From DATDIC01 sp963777625 (GTDB lineage: Bacteria > Pseudomonadota > Alphaproteobacteria > Acetobacterales > Acetobacteraceae), in contig CAVZRO010000015.1 in NCBI GenBank assembly GCA_963777625.1, forward strand, positions 1 to 64,000: a stretch of DNA of 64,000 nucleotides. Reading direction: 5' to 3'. Every line of letters starts with the position of its first letter. Position 1 is the stretch's first letter. The position numbers and the translations under genes are program-made. This document shows positions 16,709 through 25,335 of the stretch, piece by piece. The notes under the pieces are model-generated. The model saw nothing but the letters and a program-made list of their open reading frames with translations. It did not search any database and was not told the DNA's origin.

Positions 16709-18091
16709 ATGAGGATGCGCCCAATCAAGCTGATGCCGCGAAGCGCGCTGTTGCGCGGAGCAACGGCAGCCGGTGCCCTGCTGGCCGGTCTCGGCTGGGG
16801 CACTCCAGCACCAGCCCAGACAACCATCAAGGTTGGTTACTCGTCCGCTTATGTGTTCGATGAGGATGAGGACTCGGTTACCTACTGGAATGATATCAAA
16901 AAGCAGTTTGAGGCAGACCATCCAGGCGTGACGCTGGAGCTGCAACCGCACGGCGGGACTGACACCGACGAGATGAATGCTATCGCGCTGCAATATCGGT
17001 CGCCCTCCACGACACCAGACGTGATTCAGCTTCCCACTACCTATATCGGCCAGTTTCAAAGCTCCGGTTATCTGCTGCCACTGGATAAATATCTGAGTTC
17101 GAGTGAGTTCTGGGCACGTTTCCCGAAGAACATCCAGGACGAGGGTCGGATCAACGGCAACGTGTACGCGGTGGATATCGGCGAGAACAACACGGGCATT
17201 TATTACAACAAGGAGATGCTTCAGAAAGCGGGTATCGCGGTGCCCTGGAGCCCGCATAGCTGGAGCGACATTCTCGCGGCATCGCGGGCAGTCAAGGAAA
17301 AGGTGCCCGGGGTCGTCCCACTGTGGATCGCCGCCGGAACCAGCGCGGGGCCGACAGGTGTGCTCCAGGGCTCCGGTGCCCTCGTCTACTCATCGAAGAC
17401 ACCCGTCATCTACGATGCCAAGGCGCAGAAATACGTTATCGACAGTCCTGGTCTTCGGGAGGTGCTTCAGTTCTACAAGGATGTTTATTCAGGCGGGCTT
17501 GGGGCTCAGCTTTCCGACCTATTCTCGCCCAAGGCGGTCGCGGTACCGGTCAGCCTGATGGCGCAGCAGAAACTGGCGATTGCGATCGGTTCAAACTGGT
17601 ACGGTGGGGCATGGAAGGAAAAGAACCGCTACTGGCCCGACGCTTCCACCGCGGCGGGTGCAACGGCGCTTCCAACCTCACAGAGCCAGCCGCCGGGTCA
17701 AGGCGGCACGCTCGGCGGATGGGATGTTGCCGTTTCCAAGGCCAGCAAAAATCAGGATCTTGCATGGGCCCTTGTTGACCTGTTGCAGCAATCGAAATTC
17801 ATGATCTTTCTGGCGAACAAGGCCGGCTTTGTTCCGCCGGACACCGAAGTGGCCAAAGCGCCCGACTATGTGAATTATGCGCCGCCGTTCAACGCCGCGT
17901 TCGCGACATTCCTGCCCTATGATCAACTGCTTCCCTCGAATGGCGGCTTCGCGGTATGGGCTCGCGGCATCGAGGAGGCGACCGGGCAGATCGCGCAAGA
18001 CCCGAACACCTCGGTCGATGCCGCGCTCAAAACTCTCCATGACACAGTTGTGAATCAGCTTGGGGCGGACGAGGTAGAGACTATGCAATAG
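16709..18091 (+). CDS. Sugar-type ABC transporter substrate-binding protein (SBP_bac_1)
   Basis: About 460 residues from ATG 16709, chosen because AGGAGAG lies about 7 nt upstream; an earlier ATG at 16691 contains that Shine-Dalgarno site. The N-terminus has a basic stretch, a hydrophobic core (ALLRGATAAGALLAGLGW) and a likely signal peptidase I site after APAQ. The body is a family 1 solute-binding protein, with the phrases NTGIYYNKEMLQKAGI and GGWDVAVSKASKNQDLAWAL. It is the last gene of the sugar-type importer unit and is followed by a terminator hairpin. Confidence 0.92.
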   Translation: MRMRPIKLMPRSALLRGATAAGALLAGLGWGTPAPAQTTIKVGYSSAYVFDEDEDSVTYWNDIKKQFEADHPGVTLELQPHGGTDTDEMNAIALQYRSPSTTPDVIQLPTTYIGQFQSSGYLLPLDKYLSSSEFWARFPKNIQDEGRINGNVYAVDIGENNTGIYYNKEMLQKAGIAVPWSPHSWSDILAASRAVKEKVPGVVPLWIAAGTSAGPTGVLQGSGALVYSSKTPVIYDAKAQKYVIDSPGLREVLQFYKDVYSGGLGAQLSDLFSPKAVAVPVSLMAQQKLAIAIGSNWYGGAWKEKNRYWPDASTAAGATALPTSQSQPPGQGGTLGGWDVAVSKASKNQDLAWALVDLLQQSKFMIFLANKAGFVPPDTEVAKAPDYVNYAPPFNAAFATFLPYDQLLPSNGGFAVWARGIEEATGQIAQDPNTSVDAALKTLHDTVVNQLGADEVETMQ

Positions 18092-18127
18092 AAACTCCGC
18101 CTGAAGCGGCAATCCTATCCAGATTCA

Positions 18128-18174
18128 GCGCCGATTTGTGGAGGCGATCGGCGCACGCAGTTTTCTGCGTTTTA
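18128..18174 (+). terminator. Tandem-hairpin Rho-independent terminator after the sugar-type ABC operon
   Basis: Two hairpins lie back to back: GCGCCGAT (18128-18135) pairs with ATCGGCGC (18147-18154), and ACGCAG (18155-18160) pairs with CTGCGT (18165-18170) around a TTTT loop, followed by TTTT. It starts 36 bp past the binding-protein stop codon. Confidence 0.7.
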
Positions 18175-18522
18175 GTGTCTCGATCCCACGTTTGCACCAC
18201 ATTTGTCTGCGATCACCACGCAGCGATTTGCTGCGGGTGAATGCAGAATAAACCGATTGGAGAGCTTGGCTTCCATCGGGCCAAGGGAATTGACCGGTGG
18301 CAGACCTGGCCGCGAGTTGGTGGGGTGAACTTGTCGTGGCCCGGATGGCACCTATTTAGCGAGCGCGCGTCAGCCTCCATGCAGCTTAAAGTGGAACGTC
18401 GCATACGCGAATATGTTCCTAAGGTGGAAAATTTTGTTATCGACTTTTGCGCGACGATCAGTCATTAATGAGACGTTAAATCACGCGGGCGCCGTGGCCT
18501 GCAACGGGAGGCTGTGGAACGC
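18175..18522. other. Intergenic region before the chemotaxis operon
   Basis: About 350 bp without a supported gene. It contains a second hairpin, CGCAGC/GCTGCG near 18220-18236, resembling the terminator stem just upstream but without a T tract. The AT-richer segment at about 18410-18480 is a reasonable place for the promoter of the 18523 operon, but no clear -35/-10 pair was identified. Confidence 0.4.
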
Positions 18523-19161
18523 ATGGATGACTTCCTGCGTTTATCCGAACTTGTTGCCGCGCGGCTGTGCCATGATGTTGGGGGGTTGGTGGCGACCCTG
18601 ACCGGCCTGCTGGAACTGGCAGTAGATTCGGATGAGTCGGCCGAGCCAGTACCCGGCGCGGCCGACGCCGCGCTGGAGTTGACCCGGCGGCTTAATCTGC
18701 TGCGCGAGGCCTGGAGCGGCGAGAGCACGGGGCTGAATCTCCTGGGTTTGCAAGCACTGGCACGCGGACTGCCCGGAGCGCAGCGTTTGCAGCTTGATCT
18801 GTCCGGTCTGCCCGCCGATACCGTGTTTCCTCCCCGCCTGGCACGCATGGTCCTGAACGTGCTGCTGCTGGGAGCCGAAAGCCTGCCGCGTGGAGGAACG
18901 ATCGGTCTCGTATCGGCCGGCGGACAGGACTTACTGGTAACGATTGCCGGACCACGTGGCGGCTGGCCAGCCGGCCTGGCCGCGTGCCTCGTCGATGAGC
19001 AAGGGGCGTGGACCGCGCTCAGCGGACCGCGCGTGCTCATGCCGGCGTTAGTCGCGTTGCTGGCCCGGCAGCTTGCGGTCCGCGTCTCGATACTTATGCC
19101 GTCAGGTCGTGGCCGGCGGGCGATGCCACCTTTGTTGCTAAGCCCGGACGGCCTCGCCTGA
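18523..19161 (+). CDS. ChpT-like histidine phosphotransferase
   Basis: About 212 residues from ATG 18523; a GTG at 18514 is an alternative, with GGGAGG just upstream. The N-terminal helix carries the phosphoacceptor-type motif LVAARLCHDVGGLVATL, matching the R-x-C-H-D of the ChpT/HPTransfase family. A degenerate Bergerat-like C-terminal domain follows (PPRLARMVLNVLLLGAESLPRGG). ChpT relays phosphate from hybrid kinases to response regulators in alphaproteobacteria. Its position directly ahead of cheA suggests it exchanges phosphate within this chemosensory pathway. No catalytic ATP-binding residues are seen, as expected for a phosphotransferase. Confidence 0.8.
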   Translation: MDDFLRLSELVAARLCHDVGGLVATLTGLLELAVDSDESAEPVPGAADAALELTRRLNLLREAWSGESTGLNLLGLQALARGLPGAQRLQLDLSGLPADTVFPPRLARMVLNVLLLGAESLPRGGTIGLVSAGGQDLLVTIAGPRGGWPAGLAACLVDEQGAWTALSGPRVLMPALVALLARQLAVRVSILMPSGRGRRAMPPLLLSPDGLA

Positions 19162-19227
19162 CATTTTACCTTTCGTTTGCCTTCTCCGGGGCAGCATCCG
19201 ACCTTACGCATCGGATCGACCCCACGG

Positions 19228-21312
19228 GTGGACGAACTGCTCGCCGAATTCCTGACCGAGACGAACGAAAGCCTTGCCGCACTCGACGTGGCTCTGGTGC
19301 GATTGGAACAGAAGACAAATGATCCGGACACGCTGGCGCAGATTTTCAGGCTAGTCCACACGATAAAAGGCACGTGCGGGTTCCTCGGCCTGGAGCGTCT
19401 GGAAACCGTGGCCCATGCGGCGGAAGCGGTGCTGGACCCGCTGCGGCACGGAATCGCGCCGGTCACGGTGAATGTCGTTACGCTGGTGCTGCGGGCACTG
19501 GACCGGATGAAGGTGATCCTGGCCGGGCTTGCCGAATCTGGAACCGAGCCTCCCGGTAACGACCAGGTGCTCCTTGCCGCCCTGGAACAGACCGCGACGA
19601 ACGAGCCCGCCGTGTTGCCCGATGTGGATGACGCCGCATCACTCCCGGCGGTCATTGATCCGGTGCGAGTGCCGCCGAGCATTCGGGTTTCTGTGGATGT
19701 GCTGGAAAAACTGGTGCGCCTCGTCAGCGAACTGGTACTAACACGCAATCAACTCCTCCAGCTCGCCCGCGCTCAACAGGCCGCCAGCTTCACCGCACCG
19801 CTACAGCTTCTGTCGCAACTCACGTCAGAGCTGCAGGCGGGGATCATGAACACCCGGATGCAACCAATAGGAACTGTCTGGAACAAGCTGCCGCGCATGC
19901 TGCGCGACCTGGCACATGAGCTGGGGAAGCAGATCGAATTGAATATATATGGCGCGGAGACGGAGCTCGATCGCGGACTTCTGGAGCTGATCCGTGACCC
20001 GCTCACCCATATGGTGCGCAACGCCGCGGATCACGGGTTGGAATCCCCCCAGGAACGGCGTGCCGCGGGAAAGCCGGAGAGCGGAACGGTGACGCTCAGC
20101 GCCCGCCATGAAGGCGGCCGCGTGATTATCGAGGTGGCGGATGACGGCCGCGGGCTTCTCGCGGAGCGCATCCGCGCGAAGGTTGTCGCAGAAGGTCTGG
20201 CAACGGAAGCCGAACTCGCCGGCGTCGGCAACGCGGAGTTGTACCACTTCATTTTCAATCCGGGGTTTTCCACGGCCAAGGCGGTGACCCCCCTCTCTGG
20301 TCGGGGTGTCGGCCTGGACGTGGTGAAGACCAACGTGGGGCAGATCGGTGGCACGATCGACGTGCGTAGCGTGCCTGGTGCCGGCACAACGTTCACTATC
20401 CAGATCCCTCTCACCGTGGCGATCATTTCCGTGCTGCTGGTGGGTGCGGGGGCGGCGCGCTTCGCAATCCCGCAGACCGGTGTGGAAGAATTGGTCGGCC
20501 TGAACCGGGTCAGTGGCGAGGGCGGCGCGGTGATCGAGCATATCGATGGCGTAGCGCTGCTTCGATTGCGCAACCAGCTTCTGCCCTTGATCCGTCTACG
20601 GACTTTGCTCCAGCTACCTGATCCCCCAACGCCAGACGAATCGGCGATCGTGGTGGTGCTGCGGACAGCCGGCGGGCGGCTGGGCCTGATTGTCGATCGC
20701 GTGTTCGACACCGAGGAGATCGTCGTCAAGCCGGTGTCACCGATCCTGCGGCGGATCACGTTATTTGGCGGAACGACGGTTCTTGGCGATGGATCCGTGA
20801 TCATGATCCTCGATCCAAGCGGGATCGCCCGCGCCTGCGGGATCGGCGATGGCAGCCAAACCCCTCTCGAGCCGCCATTGCAGGAGGCTACGCCGCCCGC
20901 GCGGAGCCCGATGCTGCTGGTGCGTGCCGGTGGTCCACACCTGCTGGCGGTACCGCTGAAACTGGTGTCGCGGATCGAGGAGATCGCGAGAGACGCGATC
21001 GAGCTCACGGCCACCCACCGGGTTACTCAGTATCGTGGACGTCTCACGCCGCTGGTCGCATTGGCAGATGGACTCGACGAGAGTGCCGCTCTGCAAACCG
21101 TTTTGATTTTCACGAAAGGCGAGCACGTCGCCGGCCTGATGGTGGATGGGATAGTCGATCTGGTGGAAGACCGGGTGGCTATCGAGGTGGCGAGTACGCT
21201 GCCGGGAGTGCTCGGGACCGCGGTAATTGCCGGTCAGGCGATGGATATCATTGATACGGAGCACTGGTTGAAGCAGGCATGGGCGCACCTGCCCGACGCC
21301 ACAGTGGTCTGA
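19228..21312 (+). CDS. cheA: Chemotaxis histidine kinase CheA with two C-terminal CheW-like domains
   Basis: About 694 residues from GTG 19228 (VDELLAEFLTETNESL), the usual beginning of the family; a TTG at 19177 would add 17 residues, and neither has a clear Shine-Dalgarno. Domains: HPt with phosphoacceptor His in FRLVHTIKGTCGFLG; dimerisation helices (VSVDVLEKLVRLVSELV); ATPase domain with N-box HMVRNAADHGLES, G1 DDGRGL and G2 SGRGVGLDVV; a CheW-like domain (about 400-530); and a second CheW-like repeat to the C-terminus (LLVRAGGPHLLAVPLKLVSRIEE ... MDIIDTEHWL). Duplication of the CheW region occurs in some CheA subfamilies. It would autophosphorylate and pass phosphate to CheB and an unlinked CheY. 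Confidence 0.93.
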   Translation: MDELLAEFLTETNESLAALDVALVRLEQKTNDPDTLAQIFRLVHTIKGTCGFLGLERLETVAHAAEAVLDPLRHGIAPVTVNVVTLVLRALDRMKVILAGLAESGTEPPGNDQVLLAALEQTATNEPAVLPDVDDAASLPAVIDPVRVPPSIRVSVDVLEKLVRLVSELVLTRNQLLQLARAQQAASFTAPLQLLSQLTSELQAGIMNTRMQPIGTVWNKLPRMLRDLAHELGKQIELNIYGAETELDRGLLELIRDPLTHMVRNAADHGLESPQERRAAGKPESGTVTLSARHEGGRVIIEVADDGRGLLAERIRAKVVAEGLATEAELAGVGNAELYHFIFNPGFSTAKAVTPLSGRGVGLDVVKTNVGQIGGTIDVRSVPGAGTTFTIQIPLTVAIISVLLVGAGAARFAIPQTGVEELVGLNRVSGEGGAVIEHIDGVALLRLRNQLLPLIRLRTLLQLPDPPTPDESAIVVVLRTAGGRLGLIVDRVFDTEEIVVKPVSPILRRITLFGGTTVLGDGSVIMILDPSGIARACGIGDGSQTPLEPPLQEATPPARSPMLLVRAGGPHLLAVPLKLVSRIEEIARDAIELTATHRVTQYRGRLTPLVALADGLDESAALQTVLIFTKGEHVAGLMVDGIVDLVEDRVAIEVASTLPGVLGTAVIAGQAMDIIDTEHWLKQAWAHLPDATVV

Positions 21313-21329
21313 GCCGCGAGCACCACGAC

Positions 21330-21803
21330 ATGGATGATGGATCAGGCTATGGCCACGCCGCGATAACGGCTGACACAGAGCGGGAGTTTGTCACCCTGAC
21401 GCTCGCCAGCCAGCTTTGCGGCATTCCGGTCCTGGATGTGCAGGACGTGCTGGGGCACGAGAAGCTGACCCCGGTTCCGCTGGCACCCCCGGAGATTGCC
21501 GGCTGCCTCAACCTGCGTGGACGGATCGCGACTGCAATCGATGTGCGCCGGCAGCTCGGCCTGCCGTCGGCTGGCGATGCTGCGCGCCATATGTCGCTGG
21601 TCACGGAACAGGGCGGGGAGCTGTACGCCCTCGTGGTGGATCGGGTGATCGAAGTGATCCGCCTCCCCACGGCATGGCTCGAGCCGGTGCCGCCGACCTT
21701 GCCCGTCGGCTGGACGGCAGCCAGCACCGGAATTTACCGGGTAAACGGACGCCTGCTGGTCGCCCTCGACGTGAAGCGACTGCTCGCGGCCATAACCGAA
21801 TAA
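21330..21803 (+). CDS. cheW: Chemotaxis adaptor CheW
   Basis: About 157 residues from ATG 21330, 17 nt past the cheA stop. It is a single CheW beta-barrel domain: FVTLTLASQLCGIPVLDVQDVL at the start (seen here in two parts), GCLNLRGRIATAIDVRRQLG in the middle and YRVNGRLLVALDVKRLL at the end. It couples receptors to CheA at the membrane-proximal array. It sits between cheA and cheB on one strand. Confidence 0.92.
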   Translation: MDDGSGYGHAAITADTEREFVTLTLASQLCGIPVLDVQDVLGHEKLTPVPLAPPEIAGCLNLRGRIATAIDVRRQLGLPSAGDAARHMSLVTEQGGELYALVVDRVIEVIRLPTAWLEPVPPTLPVGWTAASTGIYRVNGRLLVALDVKRLLAAITE

Positions 21804-21814
21804 TCCGGCGAGCC

Positions 21815-22927
21815 ATGAGTCCCATCGCGACAGCGGACGCGACACCGACGGCACGTGTCCTGGTGTGTGATGATTCTGCGGTGGTCCGGGCTGCTCTGAG
21901 CCAATTGCTGGAGGCGGAGCGTGGCGTCCAGGTCGTCGCCCGCGTGGCGAATGGGCAGCAGGCGATCGCGGCTGTGCGGCGGACGGCAATCGACATCGTG
22001 CTGCTGGACATCGAAATGCCCGTCATGGATGGGCTGACGGCACTGCCTCTGCTGCTGGATTCCCATCCGGATCTGCGGGTCATCGTGGCCTCTGTTTTCA
22101 CAGCTCGGATGGCCGACGCGACGATACGCGCACTCCAGCTTGGTGCCGCCGATTACATCTTGAAGCCGAGCGCGCTGGTCGGTTTGGGAAACGAGGCGTT
22201 CCGACGCGAGCTGCTGAGCAAAGTGAGGGGGCTGTTACGGTCGGCCGAGAGCACGCCGCAAGCTCTCTCGTTAGGCCGGTTGCGGCCAGCATCCGGGAAG
22301 CGGCCAGAGCTTCTGGCGGTCGGCTGCTCGACAGGCGGGCCGCAGGCGCTGTTCACGTTGGTGCAGGGGCTCGGTCGCAGCCTGCCCGTGCCGATGCTGG
22401 TGACGCAGCACATGCCTCCGGCTTTTACGATGACTCTGGCGGCGCACCTCGCGCGACTGAGCGGGTTGGCGTGTGCCGAGGCGGTCGACGGTGAAGCGCT
22501 TATCCCCGGTCGCATCCTTATCGCGCCAGGCGACCGGCATTTGACGGTGGAGGCAGGTTCAGCGGGTCTGCGCGTCCGTCTGCTGAACGGGCCGGCGGTG
22601 AACTATTGCCGCCCCGCGGTCGATCCGATGCTGGAAAGCGCCGCGCTCGCGTGCGGCGACCGAGTGCTGGTGGCGATTCTGACCGGCATGGGGCATGACG
22701 GACTGGCCGGCACGCGACGCGTGGTCGAAGCCGGAGGAACCGCTATTGCTCAGGACGAAGCGACCAGTGTGGTGTGGGGCATGCCGGGCGCGGTGGCACA
22801 GGCGGGATTATGCCATGCGGTGCTCGCGTTGCCGGAGATCGCACCGAAGCTGCTGGCGCTGCTGGGGGCTGGTGGCGGGCGCGAGACGCGGAACGAACCA
22901 ACGTCCGGCGACGGCCGCACGCCGTGA
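21815..22927 (+). CDS. cheB: Chemotaxis protein-glutamate methylesterase CheB
   Basis: The 370-residue protein starts at ATG 21815, 11 nt after cheW. The receiver domain has the acidic pair in VLVCDDSAVVRA, the phosphoacceptor Asp in VLLDIEMPVMDG and the conserved Lys in YILKPSA. The methylesterase domain has the catalytic triad region: Ser in GCSTGGPQALF, His in VTQHMPPAFT and Asp in TGMGHDGLAG. It removes methyl groups from receptor glutamates. A longer open frame upstream overlaps cheW and is not coding. Confidence 0.95.
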   Translation: MSPIATADATPTARVLVCDDSAVVRAALSQLLEAERGVQVVARVANGQQAIAAVRRTAIDIVLLDIEMPVMDGLTALPLLLDSHPDLRVIVASVFTARMADATIRALQLGAADYILKPSALVGLGNEAFRRELLSKVRGLLRSAESTPQALSLGRLRPASGKRPELLAVGCSTGGPQALFTLVQGLGRSLPVPMLVTQHMPPAFTMTLAAHLARLSGLACAEAVDGEALIPGRILIAPGDRHLTVEAGSAGLRVRLLNGPAVNYCRPAVDPMLESAALACGDRVLVAILTGMGHDGLAGTRRVVEAGGTAIAQDEATSVVWGMPGAVAQAGLCHAVLALPEIAPKLLALLGAGGGRETRNEPTSGDGRTP

Positions 22928-22932
22928 CAGGT

Positions 22933-23790
22933 ATGATATCAGATAGAACGTTCCAGGCTCTATCGGAACTGTTGCGCACCCGCTCGGGGCTCATGGTGAC
23001 GCCGGACCAGGCATATCTGCTGCACACGAGACTGGGACCAATCGTGCAGCGCGAAGGCTTGCGGGATCTGACGACGCTCGCCGAGCGTATTCAGGCTGGA
23101 CGATCGCCCGTCCTGGCGGACCAGGTGGTCGAAGCGATGACTACCAACGAGACACTGTTCTTTCGTGATGTGATCCCGTTTGAAGATCTGCGCACGCGCA
23201 CGCTTCCCCGTCTGGCGCGGCGGCGCTCCGCCGATGCGCCGATCCGCATCTGGTCGGCAGCGGCGGCGTCCGGCCAGGAGGCGTATTCCGTCGCCATGAT
23301 TGTCGCCGACAACGGAGCCACGCTGGCCGGAGCCAGAGTCGAGATCGTCGCGACCGATATTGCGCGGGCGCCGTTAGTGCGGGCGCGGCGGGGGTTCTAT
23401 TCGCAATTCGAGGTAGAGCGTGGCTTGCCAGAGGAAATGCGCAACCGGCATTTCCGCGCGGAAGCGAACGGGTGGCGGATCAGCCCGACGCTGCGGAAGG
23501 CAGTGGCGTTTCGAGAGTGGAATTTGTTATCGGACCTGCGGCCGCTGGGGCAATTCGATGTGGTGTTGTGCCGCAACGTGCTGATCTATTTCGATCAACC
23601 GACCAAGGTGCGGGTACTGGACGCGATCGTCCGGCGAATGACCCCGGATGGCGTGCTGTACCTGGGTGGGGCAGAAACCGTGGTCGGGCTGACCGGCCGG
23701 CTGGTGTCCGTGCCGGAGGTGCCGGGCACGTATTCGCGGCAGGACCCGGCTATGCCCGACGCAGCCTGGCAAGGTTGTATCGGACGATAA
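22933..23790 (+). CDS. cheR: Chemotaxis protein methyltransferase CheR
   Basis: About 285 residues from ATG 22933 (MISDRTFQAL); a GTG at 22924 overlapping the cheB stop is an alternative. The N-terminal helical domain ends in MTTNETLFFRD, the family hallmark. The SAM-binding site appears as IRIWSAAAASGQEAYSVAM, a variant of the usual WSAACSTGEEPYS, and FDVVLCRNVLIYF. It methylates receptor glutamates, opposing CheB. No receptor gene is present in the window. Confidence 0.94.
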   Translation: MISDRTFQALSELLRTRSGLMVTPDQAYLLHTRLGPIVQREGLRDLTTLAERIQAGRSPVLADQVVEAMTTNETLFFRDVIPFEDLRTRTLPRLARRRSADAPIRIWSAAAASGQEAYSVAMIVADNGATLAGARVEIVATDIARAPLVRARRGFYSQFEVERGLPEEMRNRHFRAEANGWRISPTLRKAVAFREWNLLSDLRPLGQFDVVLCRNVLIYFDQPTKVRVLDAIVRRMTPDGVLYLGGAETVVGLTGRLVSVPEVPGTYSRQDPAMPDAAWQGCIGR

Positions 23791-23957
23791 GTGTATCCGG
23801 GCGAGCGGGTCGATCGCGCGACTGACCCGGCATTGAAGCTCTGAAGCTTTGCCGCATTGCTGTAGCTGTGCAATGATTGCCTGGGCTTGATGAAGCGCAA
23901 GAAGATCGCCGTTTACCCGACTTTCGCGCGGCGTCACCAGGGTGCGGGAGGCAACGA

Positions 23958-25178
23958 TTGAACCGGCTGAAGGACACGCGCGCTGCGGCGCTTCGCAAGG
24001 CAGTTGCAGTGATGGAGAGAGTTTCGTTCGTTGACGGGCATAATGATTTACCCTGGGTCATCCGTAACGATCCGATCGCCAAGGGTGATGTGGCAGCTTA
24101 TGATCTGACCCGTATGCACCAGGACGGCGATACCGATATCCCTCGGCTGCGTGCTGGGCGGGTGGGCGCACAGGTATGGGCGGCCTTCATTCCGAGTGCA
24201 ACCGGGCAGCCAGCTCGCGCCACGCTGGAGCAGATCGATGTCATCCTGCGCATGCACGAGGCGCATCCGGAGATATTTCTTCCAGTCATGAAAGCGGCGG
24301 ATATTCGCCGCGCCAGGCGGCTCGGCCGGATTGCGTCAATCATGGCGGTGGAAGGCGGAGTCGGGCTGGAGAACAGCCTTTCGCCGTTGCGTGTATGGTA
24401 CGCGGCGGGCGTTCGCCTGATGACGCTATGCCATAACGGCACGCTGGACTGGGTGGATTCAGCTACTGATGAACCGCGCCATGGCGGGCTGACCGAATTC
24501 GGCAGGGCCGTGGTGCGCGAGCTGAACCGGCTGGGCATGATTGTCGATTGCGCGCATGTCTCGGCTGATGTGATGCGTCAGGTGCTGCAGGTCAGCACGG
24601 CGCCGATCATCTTCTCGCATTCCAATGCGCGCGCCATCTGCGACCACCCGCGCAATGTGCCGGATGACGTGCTGGCAGGACTGCGGGCGAACGACGGGCT
24701 GGTGATGGCGACATTTATTCCGGACTTTGTAAATGAGCAGGTCCGGCAATGGATGATCCCGGTGCGGGATGCGGTGAAGAACGATTTCGGATCCAGCCGC
24801 GCGGCGATCCTGGATGCGCGCGAGCGCGAAACCGGGCAACGGCCACGGGCCACGCTGAGCGACGTGGCGGACATGATCGAACGGCTGGTGGAGCGGGTAG
24901 GGCTGACGCGGATCGGCATCGGATCGGATTTCTTTGGCGTTCCAACGACGCCGGTAGGATTGGAGGATGTCAGCCGTTTCCCGCATCTGCTCGCGGAGCT
25001 GTTCGTCCGAGGCTGGTCCGAGGGGGCGGTGGCAGGGATTGCCGGTGTGAATTTCGTGCGGGTGTTCCGGGCGGTGGAAAAAGAAGCGGTGAGACTGCGG
25101 AGCACTACAAAGCCGATCGTGGGTACGGTGGAGGACTTTGACGACCTGCCATCCCCGCCGCATGCCGCGCGCCACTGA
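23958..25178 (+). CDS. Membrane-dipeptidase-like metallopeptidase (family M19)
   Basis: About 406 residues from TTG 23958, chosen because GGGAGG lies 6 nt upstream; ATG 24012 (MERVSFVDGHNDLPW) is the alternative. M19 landmarks are all present: H-x-D in VDGHNDLPW, the bridging Glu region in IMAVEGGVGLENS, His in VDCAHVSADVM, the R/H segment FSHSNARAICDHPRN and the metal Asp in GIGSDFFG. Renal-dipeptidase relatives cleave dipeptides, including those with D-residues, using two zinc ions. No signal peptide is apparent, so it is likely cytoplasmic. Confidence 0.9.
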   Translation: MNRLKDTRAAALRKAVAVMERVSFVDGHNDLPWVIRNDPIAKGDVAAYDLTRMHQDGDTDIPRLRAGRVGAQVWAAFIPSATGQPARATLEQIDVILRMHEAHPEIFLPVMKAADIRRARRLGRIASIMAVEGGVGLENSLSPLRVWYAAGVRLMTLCHNGTLDWVDSATDEPRHGGLTEFGRAVVRELNRLGMIVDCAHVSADVMRQVLQVSTAPIIFSHSNARAICDHPRNVPDDVLAGLRANDGLVMATFIPDFVNEQVRQWMIPVRDAVKNDFGSSRAAILDARERETGQRPRATLSDVADMIERLVERVGLTRIGIGSDFFGVPTTPVGLEDVSRFPHLLAELFVRGWSEGAVAGIAGVNFVRVFRAVEKEAVRLRSTTKPIVGTVEDFDDLPSPPHAARH

Positions 25179-25200
25179 TGCCGGCAGCCGTCCTGTCGAT

Positions 25201-25335
25201 TCCGAGCGGATCTCGCCGCGCCGCCTGGGCAAACCGCGCGAGGTGGCTTATGGCGTGCCGCTCCTGGCCTTGAATGAGACAGGTTTCGTCGCCGGAGCGA
25301 AGCTGGTGATCGGGGGAGGGTTGATAGCGACATGA
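25201..25335 (+). pseudogene. C-terminal remnant of a short-chain dehydrogenase
   Basis: An open stretch encodes about 37 residues matching the end of SDR proteins (RLGKPREVAYGVPLLAL, then FVAGAKLVIGGG). The same family segment in the adjacent intact SDR reads RWGEPADMAGVAVFLA ... FVTGTAIPVDGG. No Rossmann or catalytic part is found upstream, where the M19 gene ends at 25178. It stops at a TGA that overlaps the ATG of the intact SDR gene. It is best read as a leftover of a deleted SDR gene. Confidence 0.6.

Noticed and set aside
18241..18468. A 75-residue open frame before the chemotaxis operon
   Set aside because: No ribosome-binding site, no family character and composition unlike neighbouring genes.
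22945..22956. TAGAACGTTCCA, similar to the island operators
   Set aside because: It lies inside the first codons of cheR, has an imperfect half and is not in a promoter position; the core GAACGTTC is short enough to occur by chance.
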